Source: an uncultured Bacilli bacterium (GTDB lineage: Bacteria > Bacillota_I > Bacilli_A > RF39 > UBA660). From it: a stretch of DNA of 64,000 bases. Under the pieces are notes generated by a model, which did not search any database, had not been told where the DNA came from, and saw only the letters and a list, made by a program, of their open reading frames with translations. Location: positions 74,929 to 138,928 of the forward strand of contig CAKPDM010000003.1 in the NCBI GenBank assembly GCA_934148995.1. The letters run 5' to 3'. Shown one piece after another: positions 1 to 8,089 of the stretch (position 1 is the first letter of the stretch; every line of letters starts with the position of its first letter). Made by a program: the position numbers and the translations under genes.

Positions 1-2
1 CA

Positions 3-239
3 TTAGTAGTAGAAAACGCTAAGACTTATCATATACTAGTATTTGCTAAAGGAAAAAAAGATTATTCTTTAAAAGAATTATCTCTTGGTCCGATACTTAT
101 GTTGAAAAAAGATAAACTAGTAAAAGATTATTATCATAATAAATTAAGAGAAGTAAATAATGTACTTCAAAAAAAGATAACGGAAGAAAAACGTGAAGAA
201 TTAGAATTACTAAAGAAATATTTAGAAGAAACTTGCTAA
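3..239 (+). CDS. C-terminal part of an unidentified protein
   Basis: An open frame runs in from the left edge and ends with TAA after about 78 residues. The visible part is lysine- and glutamate-rich, with a final helix that looks coiled-coil-like (repeated KE/EE pairs) and ends in TC. I do not recognise a family. The stop overlaps the -35 element of the promoter for the following sigma factor gene, so the two genes are packed tightly. The true start lies outside the window. Confidence 0.55.
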   Translation, partial: LVVENAKTYHILVFAKGKKDYSLKELSLGPILMLKKDKLVKDYYHNKLREVNNVLQKKITEEKREELELLKKYLEETC

Positions 240-261
240 ATATTCTTTTTTTTAGTATAAT
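233..261 (+). promoter_or_regulatory. Sigma-A-type promoter for the large sigma factor gene
   Basis: TTGCTA (233-238) and a perfect TATAAT (256-261) are separated by 17 bases. A GGGGGA ribosome site and ATG follow 12-26 bases downstream. The -35 lies over the stop codon of the upstream gene. Confidence 0.6.
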
Positions 262-286
262 ATGTGATATTTGTGGGGGATTAGGT

Positions 287-2344
287 ATGATATTAAATTA
301 TAATGATATAAGAAAAATGTCTTTTGACAATTTTTATAAAAAATTAGAGAACAATATACAAGAAACTGTAAGTAAATACTCTTATGTTATGGAAGAGCCA
401 AAAAAGCTAAATGAGGTAATAAGAACTATCTTAAAAGAACAATATAGCAAAATACTTGCTAGTAGTTCACATAGAGATTTTGATTCTTCGCAATACTTGA
501 GGACTACAATGAACGGGTATATAAGACATGTCTTGGAAAAAAGTGATAATGATTCATTAGAATTATTTAATAGATATGTAAGTAATAAAATTGAGATATG
601 TGAAAGAAATAGCAAAAATCTTAAACAATTAGAAAAAATAGTTAAATTTTTTGAACGCGTTGATTATGAACCATCGGTAGATGATTATATTGAGTTGATA
701 AAAAACAATAATACATTTAACCAAATTATTAAAAGAGTAGTCTCTAAAAATAAAACGTTATTAAGAGTAGAAGGAGCAGAATATTTATCATCAAACTTAG
801 GGGTTGTATCAATAATAGAGGCATACGCAGTTTGTAATAATATTGATCTAGCGGTTAACAACGAAAAAGATGAAAAATCGTTAAAAATATCAGATAATGT
901 GTATGTAAATGATGACTTAAGGCTATATTTGAATTCTATAAGTCATTCTGTTTTGACAAGAAAAGAAGAACATGAGTTATTTGAGAGATTAAAATATAAT
1001 CATGACGAAATGGCTAGAAAGGAATTAATAGAGAAAAATTTAAGACTGTCAGTGTCAATAGCTAAAAAGCGTCTAGGAAGGGGTGTCCAATTTCTTGATC
1101 TGATTCAAGAAGGAAATCTAGGAATAATAAAAGCTATTGAAAAATTTGATCCAGATAGAGGATATAAATTCTCAACTTATGCTACTTGGTGGATTAAACA
1201 ATATATAGATAGGTATATTATGAATGAAACAGGAACATGTACTACTCCAGTTCATATGCAAGAAAGAATTAATAAATATAACCGAGTTAAAGATGAATTA
1301 ACAAATAAATTAATGAGAACCCCAAGTGATTCTGAAATAGCAAGCCAAATGAGATTATCTGTTGATAAGGTTTCCTATATTTCTTTATTAAATATGAAAG
1401 CAGTTAGTATCAATTCGCCAGTTGCCGAAGATACTAAGGAATCCTGTGAGATTGGAGATCTTATTGCTTCAAATGACGAGCTTACTGAAGCTGTTATAGA
1501 AAAAAAGAATTTAGCACAGCTAATGGAAGAAGTTTTAACAAACTGTATTACTGATGAAAAAAATATAGAAATTATAAAATTAAGAAATGGTTATTATGAT
1601 AGAAGATATACTCTTGATGAAATTGCCAAAATGTTTGGAATTTCAAGAGAAAGAGTTAGACAAAGAGAAAAGGAATCATATCTAAAGATATTGAGTTCCA
1701 CAAAGGATAGAAAGTCAATAATTAATTATTTGGATAATCCAGAACAGGCGGAAATAAATGCTCAAAATCTATTAAAAAAATATCGATTAAGGGAGCCAAA
1801 AACCCAAACTAAGACTAACAGAAATAAGCCAAAATCAGCTGATAACTTATACACTTATTTTGATGAATATCCAAAAGAAACATTAGAGGAAATACTGTCT
1901 AATTTGCCAGAAAAGTATTTAGATCTTCTTCACAAAAGATATGGAATGGATTTAGAGCATCCAACAAATAACTCTACACTTACATATGAAGAAAAACAAC
2001 CAATATATGGAACGATTATTCCGTATATCAAAAGAAGATTGATAGCAAAGAGTGAAACATTTGAAGTTACTTCATATAAGAAAAAAGAAATAGGAGTCTA
2101 TTATTCTGATATTTCCTCTGCTGATAAGTATTCAGAAATGAAAGAAATGTTAATTAATAATATATGCAATTATTCTAATAATAAATTAAATAGTGTGTTG
2201 TTTGCCTTTTTAGATGCTAATGGAATAGATGATGTTACTATTAATGACGAAAGAAGAAAGCTAATAGCAAAGCGACAGGCAAATAAAAAAAATTATCCTG
2301 AAAATAAAGAAGCTAAGGTTCTAGTAAAAAATAACAAAAATTAG
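287..2344 (+). CDS. Sigma-70 family RNA polymerase sigma factor with long N- and C-terminal extensions
   Basis: The protein has 685 residues. I start it at the ATG at 287 because it is preceded by GGGGGA; an upstream in-frame TTG falls inside the promoter. Residues about 209-250 match sigma region 1.2 (DDLRLYLNSI). Residues about 251-312 match region 2, with NLRLSVSIAKK, DLIQEGNLGIIKAIEKF and FSTYATWWIKQ. Region 3 follows, and about 405-465 is region 4, with the helix-turn-helix GISRERVRQRE. These parts resemble RpoD-type factors. The roughly 210-residue N-terminal part and 220-residue tail do not. The tail holds a second region-4-like stretch (LPEKYLDLLHKRYG) and later a basic end. Primary RpoD is usually 370-400 residues in Firmicutes, so this is more likely an alternative or specialised factor than the housekeeping one. 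Its target promoters cannot be read from the window. Confidence 0.8.
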   Translation: MILNYNDIRKMSFDNFYKKLENNIQETVSKYSYVMEEPKKLNEVIRTILKEQYSKILASSSHRDFDSSQYLRTTMNGYIRHVLEKSDNDSLELFNRYVSNKIEICERNSKNLKQLEKIVKFFERVDYEPSVDDYIELIKNNNTFNQIIKRVVSKNKTLLRVEGAEYLSSNLGVVSIIEAYAVCNNIDLAVNNEKDEKSLKISDNVYVNDDLRLYLNSISHSVLTRKEEHELFERLKYNHDEMARKELIEKNLRLSVSIAKKRLGRGVQFLDLIQEGNLGIIKAIEKFDPDRGYKFSTYATWWIKQYIDRYIMNETGTCTTPVHMQERINKYNRVKDELTNKLMRTPSDSEIASQMRLSVDKVSYISLLNMKAVSINSPVAEDTKESCEIGDLIASNDELTEAVIEKKNLAQLMEEVLTNCITDEKNIEIIKLRNGYYDRRYTLDEIAKMFGISRERVRQREKESYLKILSSTKDRKSIINYLDNPEQAEINAQNLLKKYRLREPKTQTKTNRNKPKSADNLYTYFDEYPKETLEEILSNLPEKYLDLLHKRYGMDLEHPTNNSTLTYEEKQPIYGTIIPYIKRRLIAKSETFEVTSYKKKEIGVYYSDISSADKYSEMKEMLINNICNYSNNKLNSVLFAFLDANGIDDVTINDERRKLIAKRQANKKNYPENKEAKVLVKNNKN

Positions 2345-2365
2345 AGCAATTTACTTCTTTTTTTC

Positions 2366-2393
2366 TTGACTTAAATTTTAATTATGATATTAT
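2366..2393 (+). promoter_or_regulatory. Promoter of the perR-rubrerythrin operon
   Basis: TTGACT (2366-2371) is followed after 16 bases by TATTAT (2388-2393). The palindromic operator begins six bases downstream of the -10 and would cover the transcription start. Confidence 0.55.
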
Positions 2394-2398
2394 ATTAA

Positions 2399-2415
2399 TT
2401 GATAATAATTATCAA
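2399..2415. promoter_or_regulatory. Fur/PerR-type operator, perfect 17-bp palindrome
   Basis: The sequence TTGATAATAATTATCAA is an exact inverted repeat around one central base. Its inner 15 bases equal the 7-1-7 Fur box consensus of Bacillus (TGATAATNATTATCA). It overlaps the expected start of transcription of the Fur-family gene, so autoregulation by metal or peroxide sensing is likely. Confidence 0.85.
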
Positions 2416-2429
2416 TAAGGACTGATTTT

Positions 2430-2810
2430 ATGGAAAGACTAACCAAGCAAAAACAACTCATTTATGAAGTATTGAAGGAATGTCATTTACATCCGACACT
2501 ATTAGAACTTACTGAGCTAGTCAAAGAAAAAGACTCTAATATTGGTCAAGCTACTGTTTATCGAACTATCAATAAATTAGTAGAAAAGGGTGAAGTAGCC
2601 AAACTAGTATCAGTTGATCATAATTATCGCTACGATGTTAGCAAAGATCACTATCACTTTCAGTGTATTAACTGTGGAGTAATAGAAGATATATTTTATA
2701 GTAGTGAGGAACTAAAAAAGGTAAAAGAGTTATTTAAAAATCAAAGTGTTAACAGTATTGATTTAATTGGTTATGGTCTTTGTAAAAAATGTTCTAAGGA
2801 TAATTGTTAA
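2430..2810 (+). CDS. perR: Fur-family metalloregulator, PerR-like
   Basis: A 126-residue protein of normal Fur/PerR length. The N-terminal half is a winged helix (ATVYRTINKLVEKGEV). The metal-site segment DHYHFQCINCG and the second CxxC near the end (CKKCSK) form the structural zinc site. An HPT motif near residue 21, RYDV before the HYH motif, and an Asp after the first CxxC (CGVIEDI) align with the PerR regulatory iron ligands known from Bacillus subtilis, where Fur proteins carry Glu at the last position. PerR releases DNA after iron-catalysed oxidation by peroxide. The gene lies 18 bases before rubrerythrin, a classic PerR target, and has a perfect operator at its own promoter. The PerR assignment over Fur is an inference, because the operator matches the Fur consensus better. 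Confidence 0.82.
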   Translation: MERLTKQKQLIYEVLKECHLHPTLLELTELVKEKDSNIGQATVYRTINKLVEKGEVAKLVSVDHNYRYDVSKDHYHFQCINCGVIEDIFYSSEELKKVKELFKNQSVNSIDLIGYGLCKKCSKDNC

Positions 2811-2828
2811 GAGAAAGAAGGTATAAAA

Positions 2829-3371
2829 ATGGAACTAAAAGGAAGTAAAACAGAACAAAACTTAATGACAGCATTCGCAGGAGAAAGTCAAGCTAGAAAT
2901 AAGTATACTTACTATGCTTCAAAAGCTAGAAAAGATGGTTATGAACAAATAGCAGCTATTTTTGAAGAAACAGCTAATAATGAAAAAGAACACGCTAAAC
3001 TTTGGTTTAAACAATTACATGGTGGAGAAATTCCTGATACTATGCAAAACTTAGAAGATGCTGCCGCTGGTGAAAACTATGAATGGACAGAAATGTACAA
3101 AGAATTTGCTGAAGTTGCTCGTCAAGAAGGGTTTGACAGAATAGCATATTTATTTGAAAGTGTTGGAAAAATTGAAGCAGAACACGAAAAAAGATATTTA
3201 ACTCTATTAAGAAATGTTAAAGATGATAAAGTATTCCATAAAGATGGGGATAAGATTTGGATTTGTCGTAATTGTGGACATGTTTATGTTGGAAAAGATG
3301 CTTTAGATGTATGTCCAGTATGTAATCATAAACAAAGTTTTATGGAAGTAAAAGCTGAAAATTACGAATAA
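2829..3371 (+). CDS. rbr: Rubrerythrin
   Basis: A 180-residue protein. Residues 1-145 form the ferritin-like diiron domain, with ligand motifs FAGESQARNKY (E19), ANNEKEH (E52, H55) and KIEAEHEKRY. The C-terminal 40 residues are a rubredoxin domain with CRNCGH and CPVCNH binding one iron. Rubrerythrin reduces hydrogen peroxide in the cytoplasm of anaerobes, using electrons from rubredoxin or NADH donors. The gene follows the PerR-like regulator by 18 bases with an AGAAGG ribosome site, so the two form a peroxide-response operon. Its presence fits an anaerobe. Length and all metal ligands are intact. Confidence 0.96.
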   Translation: MELKGSKTEQNLMTAFAGESQARNKYTYYASKARKDGYEQIAAIFEETANNEKEHAKLWFKQLHGGEIPDTMQNLEDAAAGENYEWTEMYKEFAEVARQEGFDRIAYLFESVGKIEAEHEKRYLTLLRNVKDDKVFHKDGDKIWICRNCGHVYVGKDALDVCPVCNHKQSFMEVKAENYE

Positions 3372-3472
3372 TCATAAAAAATTAAATTTTTTAAAAAATG
3401 GTGATTTTGCAAATTCAGGTCTAAATTTTCCTGAAAATAGCAAATTCCATAGCTGAAAATGCTAAATTCAGC

Positions 3473-3520
3473 AAAAAAGAAGGGTGAATTTTAAAAATTC
3501 GGTGTTTGCTCTTCTTTTTT
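3473..3520 (+). terminator. Intrinsic terminator or attenuator upstream of the first Rpn gene
   Basis: The arms AAAAAAGAAG (3473-3482) and CTTCTTTTTT (3511-3520) enclose a loop rich in GAATTTT/AAAATTC. It can end the perR-rbr transcript and also lies in the leader of the Rpn gene. Confidence 0.6.
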
Positions 3521-3562
3521 ATATGTGTTAGATTAAGTCTCACCGAAGGGAGGTGAGAAAAT

Positions 3563-4492
3563 ATTGTAAATTTAGATAATGGTAGAGTTTTAAAGTTAAA
3601 AGAAAAACTCTTAAGAGAACATAAGGTTATACCAGCTACCCAAGACTCTGTCTTTAAGATAGTGATGGCTTCTTGTCCTAATTATCTTTCTTTTCTAATT
3701 AGTGAGTTTACGGGTGTATCAAAAGAAGATATTAAACGTAAATTAGCGATTAAGAATAATGAACTTAATCTAAGTAATGCTAAAGAAAAAAGAAAAATCT
3801 CTGATTTTATTGCTGGTATTGATAAGTTATTAGTTAATATCGAAATGAATGGCAAATATTATGAATGGTTATTCATGCGAAATGATGCTTATCTAGGAAA
3901 GATTGAAGGAGAAAGTTTAAACTCTGGCAATGACTATAGTACACTTTACTCGTTTTTACAGATTAATCTAAATAATTTTACTTATTTTAAAGGTAATGAT
4001 TCAGCATTAGAATTTGTTTATACTGATAAAAAAAGTAAACAAATTGAAACGGAAAAAGTTAAAAAATATCATATCAGTCTTCCAAAATTAGCTAAGAAAT
4101 ATTATAATGGAGCTAGATTAAGTAAGCTTGAAAAAGCGTTACTTATACTAAAAATTGATAAGATTAGTGATCTAGAAAAATTAGGGAAAGGAGATAATGA
4201 CTTGATGGAAGCAGTAGGAAGAATAAAAGAAGCTTCTCTTGATATTAATACGATTGGACTTTACGATGCTGATTTAGAGCGCGAAAGAATTGAAAATGGT
4301 ATTAGAAGTATATCATTTAAAGCTGGAATTGAACGTGGACTTGAACAGGGACTTGAACGCGGACTTGAGCAAGGAAGTACAAAAGAAAGAATTTCTATAA
4401 TTAGTGCAATGCTTAATAATGGAATAAGTCAGGAAGAAGTTACTAAAATGACTGGTATACCAATAAAAGAAGTAAAAGCGATAAAACTTTAG
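3563..4492 (+). CDS. Rpn-family PD-(D/E)XK nuclease/putative transposase
   Basis: Homology to the second copy of this gene at 43.6-44.5 kb continues upstream of the first standard start (GTG 3662), through VIPATQDSVFKIVMAS. The only start consistent with the GGGAGGTGAG ribosome site is ATT at 3563, six bases downstream of it. The protein is about 309 residues. The N-terminal nuclease-like region contains ISDFIAGIDKLLVNIEMN, matching the D...E core of PDDEXK_2/Rpn proteins. The C-terminus has RGLEQG repeats and a small helix-turn-helix-like tail (NNGISQEEVTKMTGIPIKEV). Rpn proteins are recombination-promoting nucleases related to transposase_31. The 5' leader is related to that of the second copy, which suggests a mobile unit. 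If ATT is not used, the product is truncated at its N-terminus. Confidence 0.75.
   Translation: MVNLDNGRVLKLKEKLLREHKVIPATQDSVFKIVMASCPNYLSFLISEFTGVSKEDIKRKLAIKNNELNLSNAKEKRKISDFIAGIDKLLVNIEMNGKYYEWLFMRNDAYLGKIEGESLNSGNDYSTLYSFLQINLNNFTYFKGNDSALEFVYTDKKSKQIETEKVKKYHISLPKLAKKYYNGARLSKLEKALLILKIDKISDLEKLGKGDNDLMEAVGRIKEASLDINTIGLYDADLERERIENGIRSISFKAGIERGLEQGLERGLEQGSTKERISIISAMLNNGISQEEVTKMTGIPIKEVKAIKL
4141..4485 (+). repeat. Direct repeat, copy A (3' half of the Rpn gene)
   Basis: This stretch is repeated at 4595-4939 at a constant offset of 454 bases with no indels and few substitutions. It covers the C-terminal third of the Rpn gene. Confidence 0.85.
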
Positions 4493-4594
4493 GTTTTATC
4501 CTTTTCTATTGGGCAAAGATATAACGGGAAAAGCTAAAATTTAAGTAGCTATTAGCAAAAACAAACAAAATAATACTATAATTGTAAGTAGTCT

Positions 4595-4949
4595 ACTTAT
4601 ATTAAAAGTTGATAAAATTAGTGATTTAGAAGAATTAGGGAAAGGAGATAATGACTTGATGAAAACAGTAGGAAGAATAAAAGAAGCTTCTCTTGATATT
4701 AATACGATTGGACTTTACGATGCTGATTTAGAGCGCGAAAGAATTGAAAATGGTATTAGAAGTATATCATTTAAAGCTGGAATTGAACGTGGACTTGAAC
4801 AGGGACTTGAATGCGGACTTGAGCAAGGAAGTACAAAAGAAAGAATTTCTATAATTAGCGCAATGCTTAATAATGGAATAAGTCAAGAAGAAGTTACTAA
4901 AATGACTGGTATACCAATAAAAGAAGTAAAAGCGATAAGAATTAACTAA
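4595..4949 (+). pseudogene. Decayed 3' copy of the Rpn gene
   Basis: The frame reads LLILKVDKISDLEELGKGDND and continues to the end of the Rpn gene in a near-perfect duplicate of 4141-4485. Only the last third is present: the nuclease core is missing. Just upstream (4575-4594), an ATACTATAATTG stretch resembles the 'KKYYNG' codons of the full gene with an internal deletion, so the copy decayed by deletions. An ATG at 4659 could still start a 96-residue peptide, but no good ribosome site precedes it other than the internal GGGAAAGGAG. It is most likely non-functional, though Rpn genes are known to have internal starts that make small C-terminal products. Confidence 0.75.
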
Positions 4950-4953
4950 AACC

Positions 4954-5772
4954 TTACCGCTTTTTATAAATCATTACTCCAGCTTTACTATCATCAAAGT
5001 TATAAATTTCCGTATTTGGAAAATTTAAAGTTTGAAAGATATTAGTATTATAAAGATAAGTCAATATTTCTCCATCATTATTTAATGGTAGAGTAGATAG
5101 CAATCTTCTATAACTATCTTTAGAGTTGTAATACATAATAGAAGAAAGATTAACTAAATCATAACCAGTTTTTAAACTATCAGCAAGCTTAAAAATATCA
5201 CCTGTTAAATAAGTAATATTAACACTACTAATCTTTTCTTGTAGTTTTTGGTAATTAACACTATTTTGAAGATAGATATTTTCACCTTTAATCTGAGTAG
5301 TAGAAAAAGGTTCACTAGAAAATAAAGTAGAATCTCTTAAATCACTATAATCAAAATAATTAAGTAAACTATCCCAAAATAGCCTTGTATCCCTATCTAA
5401 ATTAGGACAAACCATATCATACATATCATCATAATCTAAGTCATCAACATCTTGATAGAAAAATTTCATAAACTCTTCCAAAGAAAAACATTGTAAAGCA
5501 GCTATCTGTAAATTCAAATAATACTTTGGAAAAGTACTTATATCAAAACCAGTAACATCATTACTACCAGCAAAAATACTATCTAAAATTTGATTACCAG
5601 AAGCGATTACAGAAAGAACTTTATCCCTACCATTAAGTAAAAACTGGTACTTGCTAATCTCTTCATTAGTAGTTCTATAGATAAAAGAACTATTGTGGTA
5701 AGGAGAAGAAGTGACATTTTTTTTCTTCCTACTCACTATTTCTTGAGCCATTTTTATATCATCATAAAGCAT
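4954..5772 (-). CDS. SAM-dependent methyltransferase-like / DUF3419-like protein
   Basis: A 272-residue soluble protein. The segment VLSVIASGNQILDSIFAG followed by VTGFDIS looks like motif I and the acidic end of beta-strand 2 in a Rossmann fold that binds S-adenosylmethionine. A later YDLVNLSSIMYY resembles motif IV. The arrangement is reminiscent of DUF3419/BtaA-like aminocarboxypropyl transferases, but I cannot assign a substrate. The gene is on the minus strand, converging with the Rpn remnant (five bases between stops) and lying downstream of the LCP gene, from which it is separated by a terminator. The start ATG follows an AGAAGG-type site. Confidence 0.6.
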   Translation of the reverse strand: MLYDDIKMAQEIVSRKKKNVTSSPYHNSSFIYRTTNEEISKYQFLLNGRDKVLSVIASGNQILDSIFAGSNDVTGFDISTFPKYYLNLQIAALQCFSLEEFMKFFYQDVDDLDYDDMYDMVCPNLDRDTRLFWDSLLNYFDYSDLRDSTLFSSEPFSTTQIKGENIYLQNSVNYQKLQEKISSVNITYLTGDIFKLADSLKTGYDLVNLSSIMYYNSKDSYRRLLSTLPLNNDGEILTYLYNTNIFQTLNFPNTEIYNFDDSKAGVMIYKKR

Positions 5773-5809
5773 TGTAACCCTTCTTTCAATAGTGACTATT
5801 CTAACATTA

Positions 5810-5854
5810 ATAAAAGAAAAAATCTATAAAGAACATTTGTACTCTTTATAGATT
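5810..5854 (-). terminator. Intrinsic terminator of the LCP-PASTA gene
   Basis: A 12-bp perfect stem, AATCTATAAAGA (5821-5832) with TCTTTATAGATT (5843-5854), is followed on the minus strand by a T-rich run. It lies 18 bases after the LCP stop codon. Confidence 0.85.
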
Positions 5855-5871
5855 TTCTAACTTATTAATAA

Positions 5872-7917
5872 CTATTCACTAGGTTGATTATTATCTTTTT
5901 CTTCGGTTTTACTATCAGTTTCCGTATTCTTATTATCATCTTTAGAAGTATCAGTTTTATCATCACTCTTACTATCATCAGGAACAGTTGGTACTATATC
6001 ACTCTTATTATTATCTTTTACTGTGCTACCACCATTACTAGTAGTAGTGTTATCTTTAACTGTTGTATTTGATTTACTATCAGTAACAGTAGAAGATTCA
6101 CTGCTACCACCAGATAAAGTAAGAACAACAGAACCACTAATTAAATCAATACGTTTATTAGCTGGATAACTTTGTGCAATTACATGACCAGAATTACCTT
6201 TAAAAGTAACTCTTACGCCATTCCTAGTAGCCCAAGCTTGAGCAGTTGCCATCGTATCTCCAGTAAAATCAGGAAGAAGAGTGTACTTAAAAGCAGTTTT
6301 ATAAGGACCAGTACCAGTTACAACCTTTTCATAAGGAGTATTAATAGAGAAAGAAAACTCTTTAATCATCGTTGGGTCTTTCTTTCCAAGATTAACCTTC
6401 ATTGCATTGATAATATCTTTTCTACTTTCCTTATTAGGAATATAATCCCAAAGAACAAGTCTACTTCGCTCATCATAAATCATTTGACCAGTACCAGATA
6501 AGAATAACTGTTCAATATTAAGTAAATCAGCATCATCTTTCTGTAAGGCATTATTAGTAATATCTTTAGCAATATCGTAGAAAGATAAAATTTGTTTTGT
6601 CGTAAAGTTAGTATCTAAGTTATTAGAAATAGCATCTAAAACACCCATTACTTGACTAACACTAGACATATCTTTAACTTTATTAATAAGTCCTTGAATA
6701 ACAATCTGTTGATTAAGCCCACGGTCCAAATCACCATTGGCAAGTTGTTTTCTATTTCTAGCAAGAACTAAAGCTTGCTCACCATTTAAATGTTGTAAAC
6801 CTTGTTTAATACAAATATAACCTTCACGATTAGAATCATCAGTACATAAGTCTTTTGGGACTTCAACATCAATTCCACCTAAAGTATTAACTAAAGACAC
6901 AAGTCCACGGAAGTTAATCTTCGCATAATAATCAATCTTAACATCAAAATAATTTTCAATCGTACTCATCATACAGTCAGTACCATAAGCAGCTGCATGT
7001 GTAATTTTATTTTCTGGAGTACCACTCCAACAAGAGATTGGTACATAACTATCTCTTGGAATACTAAGCATCGTCGCATTTAAAGTCTTAGGATTAAAAG
7101 TAATAAGTATCAAAGAATCACCATTTGCAACGGTATTCTTAGATAACCCTTCATCAGTTGAATCAACACCCATTAACAAAATAGTAAACGGTTCACTAAT
7201 ACTCTTACCAGTAGAAGCAGTTTCTCTTTTACTAGTAGAACTCTTCAATAATTTCTTTTCTTTAGTATAAATAATCTTTGTATCTGTTGCTATATTTTGA
7301 TAGGTTTCAATACTTTGGAACAGACTAGGGTAGTCAGTAGTAATAAAAATAGCATTAATAGTACCATCATATAAATCAGCAATCATTGTACTATAGTCAT
7401 CATACTTCTTAATCGTATTATCACTATCTAAATCATTCTCCTTAATAATTAACTTTGGAATAATATAACCATCGGGAGAAGTCTTATCATTAAGTAAACC
7501 AATCTTTGCACTCTTAACATCACTAATACTAGTTATACTACTATTCGCCATAGTAACTAAACTGCTAGAATAAGTTACATAAGTTTTATTAACATTTTCA
7601 AGTTTGCCATATAAATACATAATGACAACACCAATAAACAAACTAAGTAACAAATAAAGTATTAAGAAGAAAGTAAGTAACTTCGCTTTATTTTCCTTCT
7701 TCTTTCGCTTCTTTTTCATCTTCAAAAAGAAAATTAAATCAATTAATAAAAATACCCCAATAACAATATATCTGATAACTTCTTCAACGGGACCTAATAA
7801 ATTAATTTCATAGATAGCAAAAAAGTTCGCAAATAAAGTTATTAAAGTTAAAATAAGTAACCAAAGCCGATACTTTTTCTTCTTTTTTTTCTTGGCTTTT
7901 TTTTCATCAATTTCCAT
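5872..7917 (-). CDS. LytR-CpsA-Psr (LCP) family transferase with C-terminal PASTA domain
   Basis: I chose the ATG at 7917 because GGAGGA precedes it by seven bases; the GTG at 7932 lies inside that ribosome site. The protein has 681 residues. A lysine-rich N-terminus is followed by three membrane segments (about residues 20-40, 50-68, 82-104) and an extracellular region that looks like a solute-binding-protein fold (KIGLLNDKTS, MIADLYDGTINAIFI). The LCP catalytic domain comes next, with ILLMGVDS, GDSLILITFNP, SIPRDSYV and ALVLARNRKQ. A PASTA-like domain (LLPDFTGDTMATAQAWA) follows, then a Ser/Thr/Asp-rich tail. LCP enzymes transfer teichoic acids or polysaccharides from lipid carriers to peptidoglycan at the outer face of the membrane. 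The gene is transcribed away from the wall hydrolase operon, consistent with a surface-assembly role. Confidence 0.88.
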   Translation of the reverse strand: MEIDEKKAKKKKKKKYRLWLLILTLITLFANFFAIYEINLLGPVEEVIRYIVIGVFLLIDLIFFLKMKKKRKKKENKAKLLTFFLILYLLLSLFIGVVIMYLYGKLENVNKTYVTYSSSLVTMANSSITSISDVKSAKIGLLNDKTSPDGYIIPKLIIKENDLDSDNTIKKYDDYSTMIADLYDGTINAIFITTDYPSLFQSIETYQNIATDTKIIYTKEKKLLKSSTSKRETASTGKSISEPFTILLMGVDSTDEGLSKNTVANGDSLILITFNPKTLNATMLSIPRDSYVPISCWSGTPENKITHAAAYGTDCMMSTIENYFDVKIDYYAKINFRGLVSLVNTLGGIDVEVPKDLCTDDSNREGYICIKQGLQHLNGEQALVLARNRKQLANGDLDRGLNQQIVIQGLINKVKDMSSVSQVMGVLDAISNNLDTNFTTKQILSFYDIAKDITNNALQKDDADLLNIEQLFLSGTGQMIYDERSRLVLWDYIPNKESRKDIINAMKVNLGKKDPTMIKEFSFSINTPYEKVVTGTGPYKTAFKYTLLPDFTGDTMATAQAWATRNGVRVTFKGNSGHVIAQSYPANKRIDLISGSVVLTLSGGSSESSTVTDSKSNTTVKDNTTTSNGGSTVKDNNKSDIVPTVPDDSKSDDKTDTSKDDNKNTETDSKTEEKDNNQPSE

Positions 7918-7944
7918 ACACTTTTCCTCCACTTATACCCTATA

Positions 7945-7973
7945 ATTATAGCTAATTTTTTCAATACTTTCAA
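7945..7973 (-). promoter_or_regulatory. Promoter of the LCP-PASTA gene
   Basis: On the minus strand TTGAAA (7973-7968) and a perfect TATAAT (7950-7945) are spaced by 17 bases. The ATG starts 28 bases downstream. Confidence 0.65.
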
Positions 7974-8055
7974 CAAACCACCCTAAATAACAGTAAAATC
8001 TAGTGTAAAGTTTCATACAAAATATGAGCAAATAAGACAAATATCATTTATTTAA

Positions 8056-8064
8056 TGATATAAT
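8056..8064 (+). promoter_or_regulatory. Extended -10 element before the hydrolase-cohesin operon
   Basis: TGATATAAT (TGn plus perfect TATAAT at 8059-8064) lies 26 bases before the start codon. No clear -35 box is present, as is usual for extended -10 promoters. Confidence 0.5.
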
Positions 8065-8089
8065 CAAGATACTAGAGGAGGTGCCTTTA

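Noticed and set aside
3380..3560. CRISPR-like array formed by the CAAATTCA repeats
   Set aside because: The repeats are short, degenerate and irregularly spaced, with no spacer pattern and no cas genes.
5884..6501. Plus-strand frames opposite the LCP-PASTA gene
   Set aside because: Low-complexity Ile/Thr/Ser/Phe-rich translations of the complementary strand of a Ser/Asp-rich tail; no ribosome sites.
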